Part shown: piece by piece, positions 1 to 5,309 of the stretch
How the letters are laid out: each line of letters opens with the position of its first letter
Numbering within the stretch: the stretch's first letter is position 1
Assembly: GCA_937860165.1 (NCBI GenBank)
Contig: CALMBE010000565.1
Span: 1 to 7,329, forward strand
DNA: 7,329 nt
Direction of reading: 5' to 3'
Source: an uncultured Planctomycetaceae bacterium
GTDB lineage: Bacteria > Planctomycetota > Planctomycetia > Pirellulales > Lacipirellulaceae
The notes under the pieces: generated by a model
Database searches by the model: none
The model's input: the letters and a program-made list of their open reading frames with translations, nothing else
Told to the model about the DNA's origin: nothing
Translations under genes and position numbers: made by a program

Positions 1-221
1 CCTTGCGAAGCGGCGCCGCCCTCGCGCTGCGTCGGCGCATGCAGATGATCTTCCAGGACCCGTACGCGAGCCTGAACCCACGCTGGAAGGTCGAAGACAT
101 CGTCGCCGAACCGCTGCGCGAACACGGGCTGACCCAGGTCGCATCTAGCCGCGCCGATGCCCGCAGCGTGAGCGCCAGCGTTGCCGAACTGCTCGCGTCC
201 GTGGGACTGTCGGCGGACGAC
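1..221 (+). pseudogene. Fragment of oligopeptide/dipeptide ABC transporter ATPase (OppF/DppF-like)
   Basis: The reading frame starting at base 3 encodes [18 protein letters not shown] followed by an [11 protein letters not shown] segment and then [10 protein letters not shown]. In OppF/DppF-type ATPases this is the Q-loop region (Gln18 counted from the TTG at base 3) and the start of the helical domain. The next expected elements, the LSGGQ signature, Walker B and the H-switch, are all absent. After about residue 73 the frame continues into sequence of an unrelated family. Walker A would lie before the window, so the true 5' end is not visible and the TTG at base 3 is probably not a real start. 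Such ATPases power peptide import at the inner membrane, but this piece cannot hydrolyse ATP. The family call is good. Whether it is a relic or an assembly join cannot be told from the sequence. Confidence 0.75.
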
Positions 222-227
222 ATTTTG

Positions 228-449
228 GCGGGACGCACCGGCAACTCTGGAAACCGCCGCACGGATGCTGCTCTCAAGTTTTCCGGGGCTGTGCTGGAGA
301 GTCGGGGCAAGGTCAGCAATCAGCAACTCGCCGCCGTGCGTGAAGCTGGATTCGGCGACGGGGAGATCGTTGAGATCGTCGCCAGCGTCGTGCTGGGCTG
401 CTTCACGCTGGGAAGCGCTCGGTTCAGGTTTCCTCGAATCCAGTCGTGA
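228..449 (+). pseudogene. C-terminal fragment of carboxymuconolactone decarboxylase/AhpD-like protein
   Basis: The frame continuing from the ABC fragment reads [19 protein letters not shown], then an [20 protein letters not shown] stretch. This matches the C-terminal helices of peroxidase-related carboxymuconolactone decarboxylase (CMD/AhpD superfamily) proteins. The redox-active motif of that family (E-x4-C-x2-C-x3-H or similar) lies N-terminal to this part and is missing. The usual ending, where the chain continues after a CFT-like motif into a conserved N-Y-x-N segment, is replaced by about 13 unrelated residues before the TGA at 447-449, so the 3' end also looks eroded or frameshifted. 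Recognisable homology spans about bases 228-407. No start codon or ribosome-binding site precedes it. It is most likely a remnant brought next to the ABC fragment by a deletion. The match is from memory of the family, not from a search. Confidence 0.65.
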
Positions 450-485
450 AGACTGGAAGCAGAGGAGCACGGATAATGTGAATGG

Positions 486-528
486 CTAGGGTTCAGCGGG
501 CGATTGCGCAACTCGCCGCTGGCCCTAG
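486..528. repeat. Imperfect long hairpin, candidate interspersed palindromic repeat
   Basis: The 43 bases fold into one stem. CTAGGG (486-491) pairs with CCCTAG (523-528), CAGCGG (494-499) pairs with CCGCTG (516-521), and CGA (501-503) pairs with TCG (513-515). A small internal loop and a one-base bulge interrupt the stem. The loop at 504-512 is itself built round TTGCGCAA. There is no T-run on either side, so it does not look like a classical terminator. It sits 37 bases after the stop of the chimeric pseudogene. I believe similar hairpins occur between genes in Planctomycetes, but only one copy is seen here. Confidence 0.55.
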
Positions 529-551
529 TGCTTTGTTAAAGAGCTATTTTG

Positions 552-625
552 GGGTGCCATGCCCACGCTGGTACTCCGGCGTGGGCATGTGAATCGTCGA
601 GAAAACCCGCCGCGGCGGGGCACCC
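552..625. repeat. Nested cruciform-like repeat: outer stem enclosing two hairpins
   Basis: GGGTGCC (552-558) is complementary to GGCACCC (619-625) and can form an outer stem. Inside it lie a perfect 11-base stem, CATGCCCACGC (558-568) with GCGTGGGCATG (579-589) around a 10-base loop, and a perfect 14-base palindrome, CCCGCCGCGGCGGG (606-619). One base at each junction is shared, so either the outer or the inner pair forms there. The whole resembles a three-way junction. Together with the hairpin at 486-528 it fills most of the 290-base gap (450-740) between the pseudogene and the esterase. I see no ORF in that gap. It could be a REP-type repeat or a structured RNA. A repeat is more likely. 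Confidence 0.6.
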
Positions 626-740
626 TCCATTGTGAAAAAGTCATTGGCCCTGGGGTAGGTGGGCGGGAGCTAGAATTTGTTGCTCATGCCTCTACAATCG
701 TGTGGGTCTTCTCTCCGTTTCTAATGTGAGGATCCTGGCG

Positions 741-1730
741 ATGACTCGTGCCCTCTATGCTGGCCTGTTGGTGTGTTTGCTGACCTTGGCTGACAACGGT
801 TTCGCCCAAGGGCCTGACGACTTCTACAAGCTGGGTCCCGATTCCTTGCCGCAGGAAGCGGTTCCGCGCGGCGAACTCCAGGGCCCCCATGTCTTGCCGT
901 GCAAAATTTTTCCCGGCACGCAGCACACCTTTTGGGTGTACGCGCCCGCGCAATACGATGCCAAGGTCCCTGCAAGCCTGATGATCTTTCAAGATGGGCA
1001 AGCCTTTATTCAAGAGGATGGACCACTGCGGGCTAGAAACGTGCTCGATAATCTCATCCATCGCCGTGAAATCCCGGTGATGATTGCCGTGTTTATCAAT
1101 CCTGGCCGCACACCTGAGCAGTTGGAACCGACTCCCGAGAATTGGGGAGATCGCACCACTAACCGAGCCGATGAATACAACACACTCGACGACCGGTACG
1201 CGCGAGTGCTGATCGAGGAGCTGTTGCCCGAGTTGCAGAAAACTTACAACATCGCTCCCGAGTCAGCGCGGCACGGGATCGGAGGAGTAAGTTCCGGGGC
1301 AATCGCGGCCTTTACCGTTGCCTGGGAAAGGCCGGATCAATTCAGCAAGGTGCTCAGCATCGTGGGTAGTTTTACCAACATCCGCGGCGGGCACGTTTAT
1401 CCCGAGAAGGTTCGGGCAAGCGAGAAGAAACCGATTCGCATCTTTTTCCAAGATGGTCGCAACGATAACCGGGGAGTGCGGCGAGATTCTGAGACCTATG
1501 ACCCCGAGTGGGATTGGTTCCTGCAAAATGTGCGGTTGGTCGAGGCGTTGAACGAAAAAAATTACGATATCAACTACTCTTGGGGCATCGGACTGCACGG
1601 CTCGGCCCAGGGGGGAACGATGCTCCCCGAGATGATGCGCTGGCTGTGGCGGGATCACGGGGTGTCGACCGATCCCGAGGACACCGTTGAGCGGTCGTTC
1701 AATCTGCCGACAGGAAAAGGGAAACGCTAA
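741..1730 (+). CDS. Secreted alpha/beta-hydrolase, enterochelin esterase/esterase D family
   Basis: The 329-residue product belongs to the putative-esterase family (PF00756 type), which hydrolyses esters with a Ser-Asp-His triad. The nucleophile elbow is GVSSG with Ser184. The acid is probably Asp242 or Asp238 in QDGRND, and the base His286 in GLHGSAQGG. The segment [18 protein letters not shown] is typical of the family. I chose ATG 741 over the upstream in-frame GTG 702 because GAGGA (728-732) lies 8 bases before it and the protein then opens with a good signal peptide: MTR, a hydrophobic stretch to about residue 17, and likely cleavage after GFA (residue 22). It should act in the periplasm or outside the cell. 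A TACAAT at 693-698 could be a -10 box, but no good -35 accompanies it. The substrate is unknown. Planctomycetes carry many paralogues, often in carbohydrate degradation. The stop TAA merges directly into a small hairpin repeat. Confidence 0.88.
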   Translation: MTRALYAGLLVCLLTLADNGFAQGPDDFYKLGPDSLPQEAVPRGELQGPHVLPCKIFPGTQHTFWVYAPAQYDAKVPASLMIFQDGQAFIQEDGPLRARNVLDNLIHRREIPVMIAVFINPGRTPEQLEPTPENWGDRTTNRADEYNTLDDRYARVLIEELLPELQKTYNIAPESARHGIGGVSSGAIAAFTVAWERPDQFSKVLSIVGSFTNIRGGHVYPEKVRASEKKPIRIFFQDGRNDNRGVRRDSETYDPEWDWFLQNVRLVEALNEKNYDINYSWGIGLHGSAQGGTMLPEMMRWLWRDHGVSTDPEDTVERSFNLPTGKGKR

Positions 1731-1742
1731 GCCGCAAGCGGC
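1731..1742. repeat. Short hairpin repeat directly after the esterase stop (copy 1)
   Basis: GCCGCAAGCGGC is a 5-base stem with an AA centre that begins on the base after the esterase TAA. With the preceding bases it reads CGCTAAGCCGCAAGCGGC. A second copy, CGCTAAACCGCAAGCGGT, lies at 5381-5398. The outermost pair is G-C here and A-T there, so the dyad is preserved. It may act as a weak transcript-end structure or be part of a dispersed repeat family. Confidence 0.55.
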
Positions 1743-1792
1743 GGTGAGGGTAAGGGCTACTCAATTCGGCGAATCGCGCCTACGATGCAGGA

Positions 1793-2266
1793 ATGCTGCC
1801 GCTCTTACTGTTGATTACCTTGATTCCGCTGACAGAACTTTGGCTGATAGTAAAGTTCAGCGGCTTGTTTGGATTTTGGACCACCCTGGCGGTGATGCTG
1901 GGGACCGGCTTCGCCGGGGCTGCGCTCGCCCGGTGGCAAGGGGCCCAAGCCCTGATGCGGCTGCAAAGCGAGCTCCGCGACGGGCGGCTCCCCGCTCAAG
2001 CCTTGGGAGACGGCGCACTGATTTTCGTGGCGGGAATTTTTCTGGTCACCCCGGGAATGATTTCCGATTGCCTGGGATTGGCCCTGCTGATACCCCCGAT
2101 TCGCGCGTTGGTCATGAAGGGAATCCGGCGCTGGATTGCCACGCATGTCCGCGTCGAGGCAAGTCGCTTTCACTATGCGGCGGGGGGCGACACGGTTCGC
2201 AATGCCTCGACGGTTGTCGATGCGCGGGTGATCGACGTGCGGTCTGCGGAAGAAGAGCAACGCTGA
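1793..2266 (+). CDS. fxsA: FxsA-family inner-membrane protein
   Basis: The 157-residue protein has the layout and length of FxsA (E. coli FxsA is about 158 residues). A first hydrophobic segment with the conserved Pro-x-x-Glu (PLTE, residues 12-15) spans about 2-22. A second spans 24-46, followed by an amphipathic basic stretch with GRLP (64-67). A third hydrophobic region (about 75-107) contains the family hallmark VTPGMISDCLGLALLIPPIR. A basic, then acidic, cytoplasmic tail of about 50 residues follows. In E. coli, overproduced FxsA relieves F-plasmid exclusion of phage T7, but the normal role of the family is not known. Start ATG 1793 has only a close GCAGGA ahead of it, so initiation may be weak. 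It lies 62 bases after the esterase and could be co-transcribed, although the two have no obvious shared job. Confidence 0.88.
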   Translation: MLPLLLLITLIPLTELWLIVKFSGLFGFWTTLAVMLGTGFAGAALARWQGAQALMRLQSELRDGRLPAQALGDGALIFVAGIFLVTPGMISDCLGLALLIPPIRALVMKGIRRWIATHVRVEASRFHYAAGGDTVRNASTVVDARVIDVRSAEEEQR

Positions 2267-2281
2267 GCGTAAACCGACGTG

Positions 2282-2311
2282 AACGCCCAGGGGTTGCAAC
2301 CCCTGGGCGTT
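2282..2311. terminator. Perfect palindrome between convergent genes, likely bidirectional terminator
   Basis: AACGCCCAGGGGTTG (2282-2296) is followed immediately by its exact reverse complement (2297-2311). The resulting hairpin is GC-rich, with about 13 paired bases and a TGCA tip. It starts 16 bases after the fxsA stop and ends 32 bases before the stop of the convergent peroxidase gene, which is where both transcripts should end. No T-tract follows on either side, so it may work as a non-canonical terminator or as a 3'-end stabiliser. Confidence 0.7.
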
Positions 2312-2343
2312 GGGTGAGTGTGCGGCTTGAAGTTCGGTCGGCG

Positions 2344-3756
2344 TTACTTCGGCAATCGTCCGCGTTCGATCTTCGGGAAGCTGCCCGTGAGGCCTTCTTT
2401 CATGAAGGCCACGAGATCGGCCTTGTCTTGATCGCTGAGGTCGAGCTTTTTCACTTTCTCACTCAGGTGGGGATTGGGGTGTCCCCCCTTGGCGTACCAC
2501 TCAATGACTTCTTCGAGCGTCTGCTGGGAGCCGTCGTGCATGTAGGGAGCAGACATCGCCACGTTGCGGACCGTGGGGGTCTTGAAGGCACCCATGTCTT
2601 TGTCGTCCTTGGTCTGCTCGAAGCGACCGACATCGGGCTTCTCGGCATCCATCCCGACGCCGAGATTGTGGTAAAGTTCATCGCTGAAATTGGCCCCCAC
2701 ATGACAGGCGGTGCAACCCGACTTGTCGCTGAAAAAGAGTTCCCCGCCGCGAATCGCCGCTGCGGTGATCGGGTGCTCGTCGCTCATCTTTTTGAGTTGC
2801 ATGTACTCGTTGTACAATTCTTCTTCGTCCTCTTTGAGGGCTTCGAGGTCCTCGAGATCGGCGGCGTAGGCCCGTTCAAAGTTTTTAAGCTCTTGGTAGT
2901 AGTCCCACGGAGCTGGCCCCGTGACCAAGGTCCGCTCGAAGCTGGCTATCGCCTTGCCAACGTTGTCGATGTTTAAGCCATCCTCGAAAACGGCCTCGAA
3001 TTGCTTCTGGTAACCCGGGATTTCGCCGATGGATTTGACACACGCCTCGTGGGTGTTGGCCATTTCGATAGCGTTGGCAATCGGCCCGACGGCCTGGGCC
3101 TCGAGCGACTCGGCGCGACCATCCCAGAACTGCTTGCCGCTGAGGATGCGGTTGTAGGCGACCGGTGAATTGCGGCCCCCTTCTTGGCCCCGCACTCCCA
3201 CCCCAAACCGAGTGTTCTTGGCAAAGCCAAACTCTGGATCATGGCAACTCGCGCAGCTGATGGTGTTGTCGCTGGAGAGGCGGGTATCGAAATACAGTTG
3301 ACGACCGAGTTCGATCTTGGGCCGGGTGAGCGGATTGGCGTCGATTCCTTGAATCGCGGCGGCCCCAGCGGCGAGTCCTAGCGGAAGCTCGGGTTTGAGT
3401 GCGACTTGGTTCTTGGCATCGGCCAGCCATGTTTCGATTTGTTCGACAGTCAGATCACCCTCGCCGGGGATGCCACCTAAGAGATCCGCTTCGGCAAGCT
3501 TGATGGATTCGGATTCAGCGGGGGCTTCGACTTTTGCCTCGGGTTTTGTTTCGACTTTTGCATCTGGTTTTTCGGCGGGTTCCTGGACCGCTGAAGCGGC
3601 CTGCGCCGGGGGTTTTTCGGTGGTGGATTCCGTTTTGGGATCGACCAGAGGGGCTTCGGCCGCGGGCTCAGCAGCTTTTTGATTGTTTCGCTGATAGGCA
3701 TTGATCGCCAACGCGAGGGCCACCAGTGCGATCACGATTGCTAGAAATCTACCCAC
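2344..3756 (-). CDS. Di-haem cytochrome c peroxidase, N-terminally membrane-anchored (CcpA/MauG family)
   Basis: The 470-residue protein has two c-type haem sites, CASCH (168-172) and CTACH (348-352), as in bacterial cytochrome c peroxidases that reduce H2O2 to water with electrons from small cytochromes. Other family marks are QFWDGRAESL (209-218), FKTPTVRNV (391-399) and PYMHDGS (404-410), where Met406 is the likely axial ligand of the electron-transfer haem. An uncleaved-looking hydrophobic N-terminus (residues 4-20) is followed by a 70-residue Ala/Pro/Glu/Lys linker with an 8-residue repeat (AKVETKPE, AKVEAPAE). This should tether the catalytic domain on the outer face of the membrane. 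An acidic, probably coiled-coil insert (about 286-325) separates the two haem domains. The start is GTG, with GGAAG upstream inside the aquaporin gene. It overlaps the aquaporin stop by 8 bases, so translational coupling is expected. MauG-like oxidative chemistry on another substrate is the main alternative. Confidence 0.93.
   Translation of the reverse strand: MGRFLAIVIALVALALAINAYQRNNQKAAEPAAEAPLVDPKTESTTEKPPAQAASAVQEPAEKPDAKVETKPEAKVEAPAESESIKLAEADLLGGIPGEGDLTVEQIETWLADAKNQVALKPELPLGLAAGAAAIQGIDANPLTRPKIELGRQLYFDTRLSSDNTISCASCHDPEFGFAKNTRFGVGVRGQEGGRNSPVAYNRILSGKQFWDGRAESLEAQAVGPIANAIEMANTHEACVKSIGEIPGYQKQFEAVFEDGLNIDNVGKAIASFERTLVTGPAPWDYYQELKNFERAYAADLEDLEALKEDEEELYNEYMQLKKMSDEHPITAAAIRGGELFFSDKSGCTACHVGANFSDELYHNLGVGMDAEKPDVGRFEQTKDDKDMGAFKTPTVRNVAMSAPYMHDGSQQTLEEVIEWYAKGGHPNPHLSEKVKKLDLSDQDKADLVAFMKEGLTGSFPKIERGRLPK
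3522..3569 (-). repeat. 24-base tandem repeat in the peroxidase linker
   Basis: TTCGACTTTTGC occurs at 3526-3537 and again at 3550-3561 with a period of exactly 24 bases. The flanking bases are partly conserved. The repeat encodes two 8-residue units (AKVETKPE and AKVEAPAE) in the low-complexity stalk of the cytochrome c peroxidase. The period is a multiple of three, so copy-number change would lengthen or shorten the stalk without a frameshift. Confidence 0.6.
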
Positions 3757-4486
3757 TTTTCTTACTTCCCAAAAGCATGTTGTGGTAAATCAAAGCCGCC
3801 ACGACGGCACCTGCGATGGGGGCCGCCCAGTAGCACCAGTGCAAGGCAAAGGCATCTGCTCCCCCCTCGCCGCCGAAGAGCTTGAAAATCAGAGCGGGAC
3901 CAAACGACCGGGCAGGATTCATCGAGGCCCCGGTAACGGCCCCGCCGGCCAGGATGTCAAACGCCACGGTCAGCCCGATGCCAAAGCCACCAATCTTGAC
4001 GGCTGAGCCTCGGTCGTCGACCGCCGTGCCAAAGATCGCGGTCATCAGGAGAAAGGTCAAAATGAATTCGACGCCGAGAATCACACCCACCGTTGGCCAG
4101 GCAGCCTCGGGCCCCGGCATGACCCCGGGCAAGGGGATTCCGAGCTTTGCCGATTGCACGGCTGCGGCCGGAAAGAGTGAGATGCACGCCCAGGCGGCGA
4201 GCGACGCCCCCACCAATTGGGCGAGAATGTATTGCACCGCACCAGGAAACCCGATCCTTCCCGTGACCAACATCCCGATGGTGACAGCCGGGTTGAAATG
4301 CGCCCCGCTGATGCCGCCGAAGGCATTCACGGCGACCGAGAGTGCCAGGCCATGGGCCAAGGCAATGCCGACTATCCCGGCACCGCTATTGATGGGGGCT
4401 TGCGTTGACAGGATCGCCGCTATCCCGGCAAAACACAGGAAGAACGTACCGATCAACTCGGCCAGCAATTTTTGGGGGTTATCCAT
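3749..4486 (-). CDS. Aquaporin (MIP family) with a His-Ile-Ala-Arg selectivity filter
   Basis: A 245-residue six-helix channel with both NPA boxes: HFNPAVTIG (NPA 65-67) and SMNPARSFGP (NPA 190-192). Counting from each NPA asparagine as in AqpZ (Phe43/His174/Thr183/Arg189), the aromatic/arginine filter residues are His45, Ile178, Ala187 and Arg193. Neither AqpZ nor GlpF has this set; it resembles the plant TIP group. That suggests a wider pore that could pass H2O2, urea or ammonia besides water. I chose ATG 4486 because the protein then starts MDNPQKLLAELIGTFFL, as usual in the family. The longer in-frame start at 4591 only translates the repeat element upstream. No strong ribosome-binding site is seen (TAGGA lies about 16 bases away). 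The stop TAG overlaps the GTG of the cytochrome c peroxidase, so the two are coupled. It sits in the inner membrane. Confidence 0.93.
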   Translation of the reverse strand: MDNPQKLLAELIGTFFLCFAGIAAILSTQAPINSGAGIVGIALAHGLALSVAVNAFGGISGAHFNPAVTIGMLVTGRIGFPGAVQYILAQLVGASLAAWACISLFPAAAVQSAKLGIPLPGVMPGPEAAWPTVGVILGVEFILTFLLMTAIFGTAVDDRGSAVKIGGFGIGLTVAFDILAGGAVTGASMNPARSFGPALIFKLFGGEGGADAFALHWCYWAAPIAGAVVAALIYHNMLLGSKKSG

Positions 4487-4545
4487 GCGATGTTCACTTT
4501 TTCCTATAAGTGGTGGGTGGCTGGTGGCTAGAGAATTTGGAGGTC

Positions 4546-4624
4546 GTAGGCCGGAACGAGTACCCGAGTTCCGGCAGCGCTGGAGGTTCATGCCGGAACT
4601 GCGGGATACCTTGTTCCGGCCTAC
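4546..4624. repeat. Nested inverted-repeat element between tpx and aquaporin
   Basis: GTAGGCCGGAAC (4546-4557) is the exact reverse complement of GTTCCGGCCTAC (4613-4624), and the stem can extend inward by three more pairs (one G-T). Inside, AGTTCCGGCA (4567-4576) pairs perfectly with TGCCGGAACT (4591-4600). All four arms share the GTTCCGG core, so alternative pairings are possible. I recall GTAGGCCGGAAC-type elements scattered between genes in Pirellulales genomes, which would make this an interspersed repeat. It lies 46 bases after the tpx stop and 59 bases before the aquaporin start. It could end or attenuate the tpx transcript. No T-run is seen. The rest of the gap (4487-4670) holds no gene. 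Confidence 0.75.
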
Positions 4625-4670
4625 CAGCTTTTCTCAGTCCGCTCGAAGCGACAAACCTGCATGAGCGTTT

Positions 4671-5198
4671 CTAGGCAGTCTGCAATTGTCCTTGCAAGGC
4701 TTCCATCGCGGCGGCGTAGTTCGGCTCCTGGGTCACTTCGGGAACATACTCGGCGTAGCACACCGTACCATCGGCATCGAGCACGAAGGTGGCTCGGGTG
4801 AGGATTTTCAGTTCCTCGATGAGCGTCCCCCAATTGTTGCCGAAGTTGCGATCTTGGTAATCGCTGGCCGAACGGATGTTGGTGATTCCCTCGGCACCGC
4901 AAAACCGATTCATGGCGAACGGCAGGTCGAGGCTCACGGGGAGGGCGTTGATTTTGTCGCCCAATTTGCCGATGGCCTCGTTGAATTTCTTGGTCTGCAC
5001 CTGACACACGGGGGTGTCAAGCGAGGGAACCACGCTGAGGATGGTGGGCTTGCCTTTGACATCGGCCAGGGTGATGGCCTTCATGCCCCCTTCAAAAAAG
5101 TGCAGCTTAAAATCGGGAGCGGCTTGACCGGCCTGGATTGCATTGCCTGCGAGGGTGATGGGATTTCCCTTGAACGTGACGGCACCTGGACGGGACAT
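4671..5198 (-). CDS. tpx: Thiol peroxidase (atypical 2-Cys peroxiredoxin)
   Basis: The 175-residue protein matches Tpx, which reduces H2O2 and alkyl hydroperoxides in the cytoplasm using thioredoxin. The peroxidatic cysteine is Cys65 in SLDTPVCQVQTKKFN, with Thr62 three residues before it. The resolving cysteine is Cys100 in MNRFCGAEGITN, and the conserved Arg is at 135 (LTRATFVLD). One extra cysteine (147) is present. The N-terminus VTFKGNPITLAG is typical. I chose ATG 5198 over the in-frame GTG 5249 because the protein then has the normal length and AAAGG lies about 8 bases upstream. It is the first recognised peroxide-removing gene in a minus-strand set followed by the aquaporin and the haem peroxidase. 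The 184-base gap with a structured repeat before the aquaporin makes co-transcription uncertain. The product should be soluble. Confidence 0.95.
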   Translation of the reverse strand: MSRPGAVTFKGNPITLAGNAIQAGQAAPDFKLHFFEGGMKAITLADVKGKPTILSVVPSLDTPVCQVQTKKFNEAIGKLGDKINALPVSLDLPFAMNRFCGAEGITNIRSASDYQDRNFGNNWGTLIEELKILTRATFVLDADGTVCYAEYVPEVTQEPNYAAAMEALQGQLQTA

Positions 5199-5254
5199 GG
5201 GTAGACCTTTCTGCGGGCTGAAATGGCTGAAATCGACTGAGTTTGTCACAACCC

Positions 5255-5282
5255 AGTATCAGCTTTTGCCTTGAAAATTCAA
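5255..5282 (-). promoter_or_regulatory. Candidate sigma70-type promoter of tpx
   Basis: On the minus strand, TTGAAT (5277-5282) and GATACT (5255-5260) are separated by 16 bases. They match 4 of 6 and 5 of 6 positions of the -35 and -10 consensus. Transcription would begin about 50 bases before the tpx ATG. The -35 lies within a dyad (5269-5284). This is pattern matching only, in an AT-richer patch of an otherwise GC-rich stretch. Confidence 0.35.
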
Positions 5283-5284
5283 GG
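5269..5284. promoter_or_regulatory. 7-2-7 dyad over the tpx -35 region, possible operator
   Basis: CCTTGAA (5269-5275) and TTCAAGG (5278-5284) are exact inverted repeats separated by two bases, about 71-86 bases upstream of the tpx ATG and covering the candidate -35 box. The position suits a repressor or redox-regulator site. The sequence does not match a PerR/Fur-type box closely, and no regulator gene is in the window. Confidence 0.3.
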
Positions 5285-5309
5285 GGCCAGAAAGAAAGGG
5301 GAAGGAATT

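Noticed and set aside
486..540. Integron attC site at the 486-528 hairpin with GTTAAAG nearby
   Set aside because: The required RYYYAAC and GTTRRRY core sites are not placed at the ends of the hairpin, and no integrase or cassette is present.
644..676. Promoter formed by TTGGCC and TAGAAT upstream of the esterase
   Set aside because: The boxes are 21 bases apart, too far for a normal sigma70 promoter, and the -35 match is poor.
702..740. GTG start at 702 for the esterase
   Set aside because: It adds 13 residues before the signal peptide. ATG 741 has GAGGA at proper spacing and gives a typical secretion signal.
1687..2976. Plus-strand open frame of 429 codons across fxsA and the peroxidase 3' end
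   Set aside because: It overlaps fxsA in another frame and runs antisense to the haem peroxidase. Its translation is Arg/Gly-rich with no domain, and it crosses the strong palindrome at 2282-2311. It is a GC-driven shadow.
4487..4591. N-terminal extension of the aquaporin to ATG 4591
   Set aside because: The extra 35 residues are translated repeat DNA, are polar, and have no counterpart in the MIP family, which normally starts close to the first helix.
3882..4664. Plus-strand open frame of 260 codons opposite the aquaporin
   Set aside because: The minus strand encodes a clear aquaporin with both NPA boxes. The antisense translation shows no family features and runs through the intergenic repeat.
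5199..5249. GTG start at 5249 for tpx
   Set aside because: It would add 17 residues not found in Tpx and would place the start at the expected transcription start. ATG 5198 has a ribosome-binding site and gives the normal length.
5269..5284. PerR/Fur box upstream of tpx
   Set aside because: The dyad is 7-2-7 and its bases do not follow the AT-rich PerR or Fur consensus, so no regulator is assigned.
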